DNA of 64,000 nt from Zoroaster sp. YZ-2022 (GCA_029582265.1 CM055828.1:2277402-2341401); one strand, 5' to 3'; shown: positions 48,874-62,189, counted from the first letter of the stretch. Notes: generated by a model not told the origin, from the sequence alone. Translations and numbers: made by a program.

Positions 48874-49084
48874 TTAATAGTATAAATTGTTTGTGGTGAT
48901 TTCAATTGACAGTTAGTGAACAATGGAATACTGGCGGCTATGACGTGATAATTAAGGTCACAGGTCTTCGAAGCTTCAGAAGAATTAACTTGAAAGAATT
49001 ATCCCCGATATATATTTTTTTAGATAAGCAAAGGAAAGTTGGCCATTGGTCAACAACGATTTTGTTGTGATTAATTTCATATAT

Positions 49085-49380
49085 GTGAATTAAACAAGTG
49101 AACTTTAAAAGTTTACGATCATTACGTTGTGTCGTAATCATTACGTTGTGTCGTAATCATTACGTTGTGTTGTAAGCGAGAAATTCTTAATCATTCTAAC
49201 GTGGAAATTTCGTCTCACGAAATCAACAATTAATTTGGAAAATTATTTTATGTTTATACCAAAATTATAGCATCTCAGACAAAAATGTTTTAAGGAATGT
49301 TTAATACCCTGCATGGTTAAAACTTACGCTGGTTAAATTGTGATTATGTATGATTTTTTAGGTTAACAAACATGTAATCT
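49085..49380 (+). repeat. Family D repeat, forward, with internal tandem expansion
   Basis: gtgaactttaaaagttta, three tandem gttgtgtcgtaa units, gcgagaaattc, attctaacgtggaaatttcg, tctcacgaaatcaacaatta, atagcatctcagacaaaaat and ttaggttaacaaacatgtaa are in forward order. Confidence 0.75.
49118..49174 (+). repeat. 19-bp tandem triplication inside a family D copy
   Basis: atcattacgttgtgtcgta is repeated three times (49118-49136, 49137-49155, 49156-49174), with one change in the last unit. The unit corresponds to the TCATTGTGTCGTTA block that other family D copies carry once. Confidence 0.92.
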
Positions 49381-51589
49381 GCCTGAAATCCTTAAATAAT
49401 TTGGTGTAAAGTTATCTCAAATATTAAATAACATCAAACGAAATAATCAGGGTTTAATTTCATGGTTCAATGTTTTAGTGGAGAAAGTTATGCAGCAATA
49501 ATACTGCCATTACCTTTTACATCATATTAATATTAATTTAACATTAATATTCATTTGAATGTATGAGTTGTGATTGACCCTGTGGTTAAGTTCTTGACCA
49601 TAACAGCTTGACATGGCTGTATAACCTGGATAGGCCTATGTATAATGTGATCGACCGTGTCAGGATGAAATGATCCATCGAGTTCAATGACCAATTCTGT
49701 GTGAGTCTGCGGTTATCGCTTGATGGTAATTAAATGCCTCCGATGGTGCGGCTCAAACTCCCCGGTCAAAATCATCTGGCCTCATCAACATCTTATCATG
49801 GAGACGGTGTTGTGTGGCGACTGACGTTGGCCAACATTGTGCTGGTCGATCGAAATACGAAGTAAACGAGATATCGTCTTGGAATTTTGGTGCTTTTACT
49901 GAATAAATTATATTTTTAAGGTTCAATGTTTCATTTTGTACAGTGTCAGGGACTCAAACATGTTTTAGTTAAATTAATTAATGTAAACAGCTGATTAGAG
50001 TTGTCTTACTGCAAATGTATCCAATATCACATAGGACTACACGGAAATCTCCAGAATTAAAATATCGGCAATCTGGACTGTGAGGTCAAATGGCCTAGTT
50101 ATGGTGACGCTGGCTACGCGTATACGGTGACTTTCAAAATGCTATTACTGTCTATTAGTCTTTTTACGAACAAACGCGATTTCTTAGTAATTCTCCCTTC
50201 TTAATCGATCTCTTGAGTCATCTTCTCAGACAACCAGACAACCTTTGTATGAAGCTTAGCCGGCCTTCAAATGTATGTTACCAATGGTCTATGGGCACGA
50301 AGAACAATAGACAGACTTGCGTCAATTATGTAAGGTGTTCTTTTGTTGGGCTGTTGAAGTCAGGCGTGAAGCGGCAGGTCTTTTCGAAGGAACGGTACCG
50401 CCAATTTTATTCACGGTGCCTTTGCTTTTTGATGGGAATAACAATAGCGTTAAGTAGTTTCAACTGCTTAATTAACCGTAGTTAAAAGTTGCCTATTAAA
50501 ATGATTGAAGGAAAGGAGGCTCTTAATTCAGAAAAATCCACGATACAGCCTCCTATCTGTTCCCTTTTCCATGTTACTTTTTTAAAATTAAATTTAAGTT
50601 GTTATGTTTTTTTATTTTCTTCTTCTCATGGTCATAGCTTATTCGATATTAATTGTTTTTCATTTGTTGTTGTTCAAAACGTTAACTGTTCGAAGAAGAC
50701 AACCGTTTCTTCTAAGAACCTCTCTTTGTGTAGATATTTTATAACCGTTAATTCACACAGTTTGTTGTTGCAAGCTGGTGCTTTTCGGCATTTTTGTTGA
50801 AATCAATATCATTGAACATATCAAGGGCATTTATTGGGATAATGTCACTTCAAATTGTCACCAGACGGTAGAAAATTCGGGTTCAAGGAAAACCCGATAA
50901 GATATCGTTTCTTATTGACCGCAATTAACCTCTAGAATTTTGTATAGACACCCCGAAGTGTTTGCTGTTCAGTTATAATTATTATTAAAATCAAATGAAA
51001 TACTGTTTACATATGATTTCAACTTTTTAGTAACTGTTTATTCTAACAATCAGTCTTTCACAAATAAAACAAGGCAGTAAAAAAGTAAGATAGCAGTTAC
51101 TCCTAAAATCTTAAATTATTACGGTTACATGTCAATTTTAAAAGTTACTTTCAATATCTTTTTACAATTACACATGGGGGAATGTAGAAACGCATTGGCA
51201 ATTGAAGTTTGAAGGTTAAGTGCAGTGATGACTATTTTGAATGCTTTGAATAGTAAAATGAATATTTTCCCCTCAGTAAATGGGTAAATTTTTACGACGA
51301 GAACTTTCATAGGCCTATGGCAATTTTGATATAAAGTTCTTTATGCCCACGTACGTTTGTTCACAATTTACCTTAAATGTAAGTTGGGTTTCATTCATAT
51401 GATTTTGTCGAGGAAATCCTGTTAAATATTGACTTTTCTGATGTGACCGTGAGAGGGGTGAACAGGAATTACGAAGCTTCATCAAAGGGTTGGGTTGTTA
51501 AGGGAACCGCCACAAAGCAACAATTGTTGTAGCGCCTAGAGGGTCTGTGAATGCACACAACAGTCAAATTGAATATGTTACAAGTTCTC
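49381..51589. other. Gene-free stretch
   Basis: No supported gene. The adjoining 90- and 103-codon frames at 50213-50800 show no domain. Confidence 0.45.
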
Positions 51590-52100
51590 TTGGCGAAGTT
51601 TAGGCGGAGCCTTAGTGTCCTCGTACGGACAGGCAGGGCTGCGGGCGAGTAAATCACAAAAGCAAAGGGTGACTGACCGCTGAAAGACTCATTCTGTTGC
51701 CTCTTCCGAAGTTCGTTACCTTGCTTGAACAGACTAGGAACCGCCTTGCCGTGCCCAGGCGGACAGGGAGAAATGGCGGAGCCGACGTGATCGAGCGATG
51801 CTCCCGGTGCCATTCATATCGGCGCCCCTGCCTTTACGTGTCTCTGGGGGTAGCACAACTCAAACTTGTCCTCGTGTTCTCCCCCCCCCCCCCACTCTCC
51901 TGTCGACCTCTGGGAATGTCAATACTTGAGGCGCGATGGCTCAAGATGCTGAGGGAACTTCAACGTTAAATTTACAGTTTCTCTTCTCCCTGGCCAACCT
52001 GCATATCCAAACCAAACCAACCCTTTTGACTCTCTCGTGTCGTAGCCAGCTGGCAAATAGTAAACACCCCGCATCCCTCCGACCCATTCGCACACATCCA
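51590..52100. other. CpG-rich block
   Basis: About 500 bp of raised G+C with overlapping frames on both strands (minus 51469-51813 and 51919-52317; plus 51697-51969) and a C13 run at 51881-51893. The longest product (132 codons) has no recognisable domain. Candidate regulatory block or unknown exon. Confidence 0.35.
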
Positions 52101-53929
52101 GCAACAGGGTGACCCAGTGGCGAAACAAATAGCGACTGTTTCTAAATCGTGTTCTGCTCGGGGCAGTCTCTCCTATGTGACTCAACGGTTCAATCCGTCG
52201 CCTCGTACCCACATCTTCCACCGTCTGTGTTTTTCTTTTCTCACATACACATTCTTCTTTATCTACACATTGATGCCTTTGGTTCTGCCGGGTTAAACAG
52301 TAGAACAATGCCCCCAACTGATCCCCAGTGTCACCAGTTGTTATTTCAACACTTTTGCATTCACCGTCAGAATCGACTTTAATTATTATGTTCAGTTAAT
52401 GCGGGTAGAAGGAATACCTTACGGACATTTATTTTCTCTCTTCCCTTCATGCGTTCCCACTTTTCTTTGCACTCCTGGAGGAGTCATTCACTGGCGACAG
52501 ATTTTTAGTTTGATAAGTGAACGGTAGAAAAGAACTATTGTCCGGATCATCAAGTCATTTTTTCAGACGATCTATCTTGCGTGGATTAATAAAGCAGGCG
52601 ACAATCAGCACTTAGCCGGTTTAATTGCTCGTGTGTGTGTTTTTTATTAATGATATTCAATCCTATTAAAACGCGGCACTCAAACTGAAGGAGGTAGAGC
52701 TATGGGTCAATGTTTGAATTTGAATTTCTGCATTATCAAGGATATTTATATACACAAATATATATTCAAATCACAAACCCAAAACGTGTATCTGGATGTA
52801 AGATTTATAACCAGAATAGGTCTACACTCTTTGGAGAAGGTCAATACGGTGCATCCAAAATAGATAATCAGGAAATATGTATAAACCCATCAGTCTTCAC
52901 TAAACAACATACAACAAATTTATTCACAATTTCAAAAAGGAAAATCCGTGGGTTAAGGTAATTTCTTTCGAAATAAGATTTGAAGTTTTTCATGGTAGGA
53001 CGAACAATCTGAGGAAGGTTTGCGGTCGCACGGGCAATAAATAGGCGTAGCATTATCTCTGCATATATGAGTTATGAAAAATTCAGAAGACTCGACTCAC
53101 AAGAGACTGACAATTCTTTTTCAAAAACAGAGAGCCAGAATAACTACCTGTTTTAATATGTCAACTTCCATTATTTTCAATAAACAACTTTGTTGTAGCA
53201 TTTGTTTTATCAGTGAAAATTACAACAAACAACTGTTTCGGTCAGATAAATTTTGAGAAAATTATAAAATGAACGGTCTTTCGGGACTCTAAAATAAAAA
53301 AGAGAAAACGGAGATCAGTCAAATTAATACAGTTCTTTTAACTGCCTGCGTAGAAAACGATATCAGGTTTTTTAAATTTTAAATTCACATTTGTATGGGC
53401 ATCAAATAGAGGATTGAGTTCATTTAGTAGACTGTTCCCTTTTTTAGATCATGAACTTAATGGTGATTTTGATTGATAGTCTGGACTCCAGACCATTAAT
53501 GCAATGCAATAATGATCTTTATTATAGATGCATTGTAACATATACTATAGTAACATTTTCGTTTTCAGGAAAATAGAAAGATGAAATTCAATGTTTTTAA
53601 AACTTCACATAGGATCAACTAAGGGAATAAGTACCCTCAAGATAACACGGACCCCTTGGTTCATTTTGCATTACGTTATTATTTATACATAGTGTCTGAA
53701 AGTATTCACTGGAATGCAGAGGACATCGTAGAATGCAGAGGACATCTTTTTGGTCTAAATGTCTTCATGTGGACTCTTGAAATATAAATATCGAGATATT
53801 ACAATTACGTTTTGTTTAATTACAAACATAGAACAGTTGAAGGGAGAACTCTTGATGTCTTCAGCGTATGACCGGCTGTACACGTGCTAATGCCCAAACC
53901 TAACAAACAACTCAGTCGAATACCACAGC
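52101..53929. other. Gene-free stretch
   Basis: No supported gene. gaatgcagaggacatc occurs twice at 53714-53747. Confidence 0.45.
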
Positions 53930-54650
53930 AGCTGGCGGGGTGATTCAGAGCCCAAAGCCCCCTCTCTTGTCAGACCGTAACAGGTGAGGCTTGAAACACG
54001 GTAGACCTAACCCCAGCGACGGCCGGGGCCGAAGGAAACAAACGCAAAGTGCAGGGACGATTCGAGCGTTTGATTGGTTGCTTACTTTCCCACGAACATT
54101 TTTATGTTAGACTTCTAAAAACTAATATAATAATTTATAACATAATATCAAAGATGAAAAACTGATAAAAGAAGAGTGGTTTGCTAATTTATCAGGTATA
54201 TTGACTGACCTTTTCACTTGAGCAAGTTTTTCTAATATCGAATTTATTTTACCAATTTATCAAATTGCCTGTATCGATGTCTATACAAAACAACTTATAC
54301 AAACATCGTAAATAGGGCCTATAAAATTACTATGGTAATATTACAATGTCAACGGCCCTGCAATTCTACTAAACTACCAGAAATATTATACTTCAACTAT
54401 CAACCATTCATAGTAACTCAATACCCATGCGATATCTCAATTTTGCTTCTTTCAAAACAATATAAGATAGTCAAGATCACAACTGGAATGTCAATAACGG
54501 AACTGTTGGATTTTCTTCCGGGGATCACGAGACCTTTGACCCCGGGGCGGGGCGCCCCCAGCGTCTCTCCGTCATCAGGACACGACCTGATCAAGAGGCA
54601 ATCAGAACTTGTGTCTTTCGCCTCGGGGGTAGCTAGCTAGTTCAAGGGGG
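53930..54650. other. Two CpG-rich patches in A+T-rich DNA
   Basis: Patches at about 53930-54060 and 54510-54650, separated by A+T-rich sequence. The second contains a DR1-like nuclear-receptor site on the minus strand at 54530-54542 (GGGTCAAAGGTCT) beside cccggggcggggcgcccc. Confidence 0.35.
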
Positions 54651-55114
54651 TCAGTGAGGAGTATTAACTTTCGGTGGGGAATCATTCTGAACATAAGAAA
54701 GTTGACGAAACAAACATTCTTGGTCAGCTTCATTCACACAACTGTGGAAAATCCGAAAGCCTCAAAACAAAGATGTTTAAAAACAAATAGGGAACGTATC
54801 TAGAACTGGTTAGAATCCGTTGACACAAAAACCAGTGTTACGTCGATTCAGAACATAGTGCTGCTAGTGTAATGACGATAGAAGTAGATTTTCGTCAATG
54901 ATCAAATATGTTGAAATGAAATTAAAATATTACAAGTGAATACATAAGGATATTAAAGAATAACCTTTTATGTATCATTTTCAAGCGTGGGTTACATCAG
55001 TTACACAACTGCAATTTCAAAAAATGAAACAATGCAAACAATCACTACCACCCAGACAATCAATGGGCATTGTTTTTGTGTCTTATGGTAATGTATTTGA
55101 ATGCATCAAGAGAT

Positions 55115-55400
55115 AGGCCAGAGTATAAAACCAAACTGTGACAGCTTACTTGATTGTGTGTCATTAACAAGACAATAGTAACACCGCGTCTTCGGAGGCT
55201 AAAAATAATTTGGCAAACTTCAATTATCAGGCATTTGTAGAGCGCCATCATTCTAGTTGCCTAAATAAATTGATTAATTGTACCTGAGACTGAAATATTT
55301 CACAAGATTGCTAATACTATCATTAACTTTACAGTAAGTTTCATGTAAATCTGTGATCATGGTCTATGTTCTTTTAGAATACCAATAGAATGTAGGACTC
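55115..55400 (+). repeat. Family D repeat, forward copy
   Basis: aaccaaactgtgacagctta, tgtgtgtcattaacaagaca, then tacctgagactgaaatattt, actatcattaactttacagt, aagtttcatgtaaatctgtg, atcatggtctatgttctttt. The 3' third is especially well preserved. Confidence 0.75.
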
Positions 55401-58400
55401 AAATGTATTAATTGATGTGCCCTATTTTAAAGCGGGTTCATGATTGAGTTCAAATGATTAAATTTCATACAATTTGTGACATCTGGATAGATTATCAATA
55501 TTTTGAAGTCCAGTCTTTAGCTTGAGAACGATATTTCAATAACAGCCTGATGATGAAGTTATATTTCTGCTCCTGAAACCTAATGATATTATGGATAAAA
55601 AGGACTGTTTCATTACAGAAATATATCTCAATGTTCTTGTACCGACCAAACACATAAACCAAAAATTACAGTATGTAGGAATTCAGGGTCTTTGTAAAAA
55701 AGAAATATAAATGACGAGGGGCAAGCAAAGCAGAAATTGATTGTGATTTACAGCAATCGACGCAGTAAAGGGGTCGCATTATTTAGGTCGAATAGACTGG
55801 CTAGACAGGCCAATTTAGGATGATTGCTGACCAGGAAAAGTCCAAATCCTTCCCAGATCTTCGCCACGGGCGAATAGGGAAGGGGGCACAAACACACATT
55901 GCGGGTCTCATATCTTGGGATTTGGCGGTGGTTAGGATTGGGCGGCTCAGTAGGAGTTAACTAGACACGGATAAGTCAAGACGACTGTTTTATGAAGTTT
56001 AAGTACAGCTTTGGGTTCCGAGAGGTTACAAAACAAATTATCCCTCACCATATACTATGTAATAAATGATCGATTTTATATTTTAATTTGATTAAAAAGT
56101 AGCACAAACACTGTTTGATTGATCACTTCTGAGGCTTATGTTGTTTTACTTTGTAATTATTGCGAATTAAATTACATGTACCATGGTTTCAATTATTCTA
56201 TCAAAAACAGTGTTGGTTATTTCACATACAGCTATAGAGATATGTATATGGGTAGGCTATAAGGAAACAATATGGACATATATGGATGATACTTTACAGT
56301 GTTATTTCAGATATGCAGTTACTATTTGTAACGACAAGATGTGTGTGTATTTTGAGATACTTTCTATGTTACAGCACTGAACTTTATAAACACAAATTAA
56401 ACCAGTTTTTAAGGGTTTTTTAATTTGTTTTTAGATTTGTTTGCAATTTAATTATGAAATGTTTAAGAATTTCAAATGTGGTACCGATTCTATCTATCTG
56501 GCCTATTTTGTTATCATTCTTATCTTACCAATCAGTTCATTTTTTCATGGGCAGAAATTTGGGTTTGCACGAATTTCAAATTAGTTACTTCCCTATACAT
56601 TAACGAAAGGTCTATATTACTCATTGTAGATAATACAGCGTCTGTTTAATATCAACATTACCATTCTGTATATAAAGCGACAGTTTTGGATGGTTCTTTC
56701 AAAAAATGGTTTTATGTGTCACTGCAGAAATGTTCTACTTATAAATTCTGGAACAAACTGCCGGTCCATAACTATAGAATAATCTACCCTTCCGCATACG
56801 GTCACTGGATACATTATTTGAGAATAATATAAACACTCATCTGTTTTATAATAGCCCTAGTGTTAGTTATGTTGTAGCATACTCAAAGAAATCGTGAATT
56901 AGTATACTCTGTGAATGATTAATTACATTGTGTATCTATCCTTTATAACAAAACAAAACAATTAGCCACGAACGTCTACGGTCAAATACTTAACTGCCAC
57001 TCAGTCAAAGGCAATAATCTAATCACAACGTTGTAAAAGAAACTCTAAACAATTCGCAATCGTGGCATAATTTAAAAACATTATTTTGATTGGTGACGAT
57101 ACAACGTGGGACCCTTTATAAAAGTTGTCTTGGTAAAATATAAAAGTTATTGTCAAAATAACCAATACATGGAAGTTTGATCCCACATCAGAGCAAACAA
57201 CCATGACTCGTATATGAGGGACAGCATGCATGGTGAAGAGGAATAATTTCGATTACTGAAATTAAAGAACTGCGACAGAAGGAATTTTTTCCAATGGCGA
57301 TAGGGCCTAACTAAATTTAGCTACTTCATGTATCTAAAGGTGCCGCGTCTCCGATCCATGTGGGCAAACAGACGGCTGGCGGTGGGAACGCTAACTGCAA
57401 GACATACTGGCGGTGTAATCTTAAGGGTTCTTTTCCTACAAATTGTCACATGTTTGAGTTCTTAAGGTTTTTATCTGTCCTGTAAATGCGATTTTGAATC
57501 ACTTTGAATCAAATCTGAAAGGTTATGTACTGTTACTCTCATCGAGAGGCCTTGTATTACCCAACGTTCAATTACGAAATAACCTCACCCAGTGGTACAG
57601 AGTTTTGGGCGGATATGCCTTACGCATCTCCCGCCGCCATCTCAAACTTGCTTATTAATAATGTTTCTACCATAACCAAAAGAAGAAATATTTTCTTTAG
57701 CGATAAACAGGTCGCATATATTTCATGGATAAATAAATCATTTGTTTTTCTTCAGAAAACAGTTGTTGATCTTTGTGTATTTTTCGTTTCTTTGTTTTAG
57801 TTTAGGCTATTGGAATTCTTCTTTTTTTTCTTTTCTTTTTTTGCATTGTTCAACATGAATCAGTCGTTGACATCAAGTCTCCACTATACCAGTTAGTGAT
57901 TACAGCACACGGGCGCTGAGTTTGTATCAACACGGGTTGATGAGGGTTTGGTTAAGGGGCGCAGCTCCAAAACAAGATGAAGCGAGGAGTGAGACCGTCA
58001 ATTGACGCTCTAACGAGGGACACCGACTGCTACCGGTGTCAAAACATACGAAATCTGAAACTAATTCCACACACACCTTTAAAAGTTGACAGAAAAGGTG
58101 TTCCTGGTAGTCTGCTTGTTTACTAAGACGTGTTTTAGTTTGTTGTTGATGTGCAAATCGTGAACAGACAAAAATATAGTTTTGTAACAAGGTTTGTCCA
58201 TGATGAAGAACTGTGAAGGCAACGAGTGAGTTCCCCTAGTTCGCGAGAAAACTTAACAAAACAAAGCTAAAAACCAACAAGAACAGTAAAGTAAAGCGAA
58301 GAGAAGTTACCCAAAGAAAAACAAAAGTACTGTAGAGCAACTATAAACAAAGCAAAGTAAAGAAAAACACAAATTTGTCAAACAAATGTTTTAAATAAAG

Positions 58401-59689
58401 CAATAGAAAAAAGGTTTCTTTTGGCTTGTCGGGGCATACCTTACTTACCACAACATCCATACTTTTCGTATATTATGTTTTGATGTTTCTTTGTTTAATA
58501 TATTCTGGTATCTATATTATTTATTTGTAAATAACTGTCATAAATAAATTATATAAATTAATTTGGTTGTTGTTGATTGATTTCAAAAACTAAGGTCGGC
58601 AGGCAAAACGTTTTGTTTTACATTTCAATATTCTTTGAACCGCTTATTATAATCCTAAAAAATATCACTCGTGCTCTTCATAACTCTGCCAATTACACCT
58701 CTAGCAGTACATTTTTCGAAATGTTCCAAACCATGGATATTTCGAACGACAGAATATGTTATTGCCAAACTTTTCAATAATGAATGGTGAACTGAAAAAT
58801 GTGTTGCCCTCGACGGACACCTGAAAATTGTTGACGATTTAACAATCGTCCCAAACGGGCCATTATTAGTCACATGGGTCATTCGTTGCTCACTTCGTGT
58901 CCTCGGTCAATGCCTTCGTGTCTTGATTACCTGGCCTATATCTCCTTTGGGCATTACTATTTTCCAATTTACTTTACTTTCTTAAGTCATGTTTCACGAC
59001 AAAGGAATTGTTTGATCGCTTCCGAATGATTACTTTTGCCTTTTTTAAACGCATTTACTGGTGTGCTAATAAAGGCCTGTTCTGTGTAGAGTGAGAAGAA
59101 GTAATTATACGACTGTCTTATTAGGTGTTTGTAGGTGTTGGACCATCTACAAGTCTGTTTAAAACCATAGTGATGATGATGGTGTTGAAGACGGTGAAGC
59201 CTAATGGGAGATAAGGACTAGTAAGATTAGTATTGAAGTAATGTATTGGATAACATAGGTTTGTACTAAGAACTGAGTATCGGCTGTTGATGATTGTGAT
59301 CAGTATATCTTTTATTTCAAACTAGCCAGCTGATTGGTCATTGTTCTATAGTAACCCCATCATCTTGGCATGACACATGACGCTAGAAATATACGTTTGA
59401 CCTATTGCCTACATTGTTTACAACACTAAACATTACTATGAAATTTGTTTTGAGGTACATTAAATCAATGAACAAATATAGTCCAAAAAACAAGAAAACT
59501 TTAATTTATGAAAGAGTGTTGCCATATACTGATCATGGGAGTCGGAAGCCAGAGCATTATTTGCCTCTTATATTAATACGATAGACTGTACAACGGACAT
59601 AGTGCCTAAGTCAGCCGTGCAATGGCGTTGATATTGACCCTCATCAGAGTCCATGGTAGCAGTGATGACAATATTAAAACACGATGATA
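55401..59689. other. Gene-free stretch
   Basis: No supported gene. The 91-codon ATG frame at 57525-57800 has no domain or flanking exon. Pyrimidine-rich run at 57818-57842; purine-rich repeats of aacaaagcaaagtaaag type at 58250-58370. Confidence 0.45.
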
Positions 59690-59960
59690 GAGTCGGACGC
59701 CAGACTGTATTTTACCCGCTATGTTTACGGTAGATTGGACGACGGGCGTGTTCTCGGAGTCACCGCGTGGTGACCCGGTACCACCGCGACTCCTCCTAGC
59801 TCTCAAGGGTACGGGGCTTGAGTACGATCACCAACCCCACTCGATGCGCTTGCAGGCACGCCTCGCAAACTTTTAGGTATATCACTTGGACCATTGCCAT
59901 CTCCGAACGAAGATTTAAAAAAATGACAATGCGCATCGACCTTGCGCATCGACCTTGCCG
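59690..59960. other. CpG-rich block
   Basis: Raised CpG with a duplicated gcgcatcgacctt at 59932-59957. No supported frame. Confidence 0.3.
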
Positions 59961-60660
59961 CCGAAGGGTTATAAGATAATTTAAGGCTTCTATTATAGGG
60001 ACAACTAAATGCCTACAAAGGTTCAGTTCACAGTAAGCAAGCATTCAGTTGAATCTAAATACATTTTAATGTAGGCCTACAGTACTAAAAAAGCTTCCTG
60101 GTTTTGGTGAGTTGCCAAAACCTCACTCAAGTCACGTCTAGCATAGATATTTTCGTCTACTAACGATAGTAAAATTATTATAATGGCATTGCATTGAGCT
60201 CGATAAAAGTAGGGAAGGTAAATGAACAACCAAATAATCCTTCCTCACCTTCCTAGGAGGAAAAATAGCGAGTCGGATGGGTGCAATGACCGACACTTGC
60301 ATAACTAACCGAACAGCCTCGATTTGCAGATTTGTGGATTATGTTACTCAGGGGTCTGATCTGACCTTTGACACGTCACTGAATTTAGGTCCTTGTCTGT
60401 CTGCGCAAACTGCTTTCCTGTGGTATTTTGCAATCGATTTGGGAGGAACGGTTCCCAAAATACCGTCAGGTCCAACGAGTAGTTCGCACTGAAGCTAAGC
60501 TTATACATGCCCACAATAATAAATCTCGCATTCACTACGTTGTTAATTTTGTGACGTGCCGGCCAACACACGCTAAAATAGTTTTAGGGAATGATATTTA
60601 ACGAGCCACAATAGATAACCAGAATCAAGTTCAGATTTCAATCATTTTTCTAACATTTTA

Positions 60661-60706
60661 CACTGCAAAGATTTGGTGTAAAACTACACCATTGGTGTTT
60701 AGTATG
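60661..60706 (+). repeat. Family C-like terminus
   Basis: TA followed by CACTGCAAAGATTTGGTGTA and ctacaccattggtgtttag. It shares CACTG(C/T)AA and ATTGGTGTTTAG with the left end of the MITE at 6851. No matching inverted right end was located, so this is an orphan or interrupted end. Confidence 0.5.
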
Positions 60707-60728
60707 GATTGCCAGCCAAATTGTTTGT

Positions 60729-61357
60729 GCGTATGTGTGTGGGGGTGTGTGGGGGTGTGTGTGTATGTGTATTTAAATTCGCTACCTTGTGGAGTCCTAT
60801 AACAAAAGGGAAAGGCAAGAACAATTGGTCTCCATAGGGGAATTCTAAAGGACTCCGTCTCCACGAGAAAATTTGTACCCTATGAGAAATTGTTAAGTAC
60901 AGGGACAAAGGAAAGAACAATAGATGTCTCCACACGCATGCATATTTGAGAATGTGTGTGTACGTGTTTATGGTGTAAACCGAGGACATATAACAAAAGG
61001 GAACAATATGTCCTCGGTTTGCGCAAGTGTCCTCGGTATGTAAACGTGTACAAATCTAATGGGAGAAGCCTCAAAAAGTTAGTCCAACAACAAAGGGAAC
61101 AAAAGAGGGGAACAATAGGGTGTCAAACGGTGTCCTCGGTTTACACCATACACAAGACTGTGCGTGTGTGTGTGTGTGTGAACGTACACACCATTCGTTG
61201 TGGGGTCCAAAACACAATAGAACAATTGGACCCCACAAGGTAACTATAGAAAATCTTGTACCCCACAGGAGAATTATAAGGAAAAGGGATAATAGAACGA
61301 ACAAAGGAATACCCCACAAATCAATGTGCGTGAGGGTGTGTGTGTGTGTGTGTGTAA
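60729..61357 (+). repeat. Cluster of hairpin modules interleaved with TG microsatellites
   Basis: Four (TG)n-type tracts (60729-60772, 60953-60968, 61159-61180, 61336-61357) alternate with short inverted repeats. Module C has 14-bp perfect arms (aaaccgaggacata at 60977-60990, inverted at 61007-61020) around a 16-base loop taacaaaagggaacaa. Module E has 13-bp perfect arms (ttgtggggtccaa at 61198-61210, inverted at 61226-61238) around the loop aacacaatagaacaa. Module A (60788-60836) pairs 8 of 10 bases around a loop starting tataacaaaagggaaa. Copies of tgtcctcggt and accccaca recur between modules. The overlapping frames here come from these repeats and are not genes. Confidence 0.8.
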
Positions 61358-61426
61358 AAAAATTGCCCCTGAAACAAAATTATTTTTCTCAGAGTTTTTT
61401 TAGTAATTACGGTATTAATCTATATA

Positions 61427-61530
61427 CACTGATAAAAACTACACCCACTGGCGTTCATATTGTGCAGTACTCAATATGAACACCATGAAATAATTAAGTT
61501 GACACCACTGATGATATTTTAACATCCTTG
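61427..61530 (+). repeat. Second family C-like terminus
   Basis: TA then cactgataaaaactacaccc, followed by cactggcgttcatattgtgc and an inverted caatatgaacaccatg. Same general layout as 60661 and 12589 but a different inner sequence. Confidence 0.4.
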
Positions 61531-62189
61531 GTTTAGCAGGGTAAAACAGAAAATACTCCTTCTAACAATTTGAAAGAATCAAAGAAGCTTACCAGTATTT
61601 CCAAAGAACTTGATAACTAAAGCACAACTGACGAAACTGAAGTAATTAACTCAAGAACCGTGATATCGTCTTGGCTGTTGAAATAAAACAAAAGGTGTCA
61701 TCTTTTCATGAAAGGAAAGAAGTAAACATGAAATGCAATACAGTAAATTAACGAAGTTTCAATCAATAATTAAGTTTGTCAATTTAAGCTAAGTAAATCC
61801 GTTGCATTTAAGAGGATATTGTTAAAAGCTCATCAGATAAGGCCTACAACAATGACAGGTTTGATCACTGTATGATCGATTTAACCATGAAAAGATCTTG
61901 GAAGAACCCCCTCCCCCCCCCCCCCAGGCTCCCCCGCCAGAAATGTATGTGTTGTTTATGAATGTGATGCTTGGAAATTGCGGGTTTAATTGCAGTGTAT
62001 CAGAATTCTTACAAATTTTTAAGTCAATTTGAGATTTCATTGAAAATGTCATGTATATTTTCTTAGTTTTCCCGTTACTAATATTTTCATTAAAACCGGT
62101 AGACATTTTTGGTAATTAGGCTATTATGAAAATGCATGTGATATACAGAAACATTTATGAAATATTAAAATGCATATGTCTATATACTT

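Noticed and set aside
51919..52317. 132-codon minus-strand frame, the longest in the window
   Set aside because: No recognisable domain, overlaps an opposing frame, and lies in a CpG-rich block where stop codons are rare by composition.
57525..57800. 91-codon ATG frame
   Set aside because: No domain, no signal of splicing, and very A+T-rich second half; left as unsupported.
60699..61479. Several overlapping 80-119-codon frames with His-Thr or Val-Cys runs
   Set aside because: They are translations of TG/CA microsatellites and hairpin modules.
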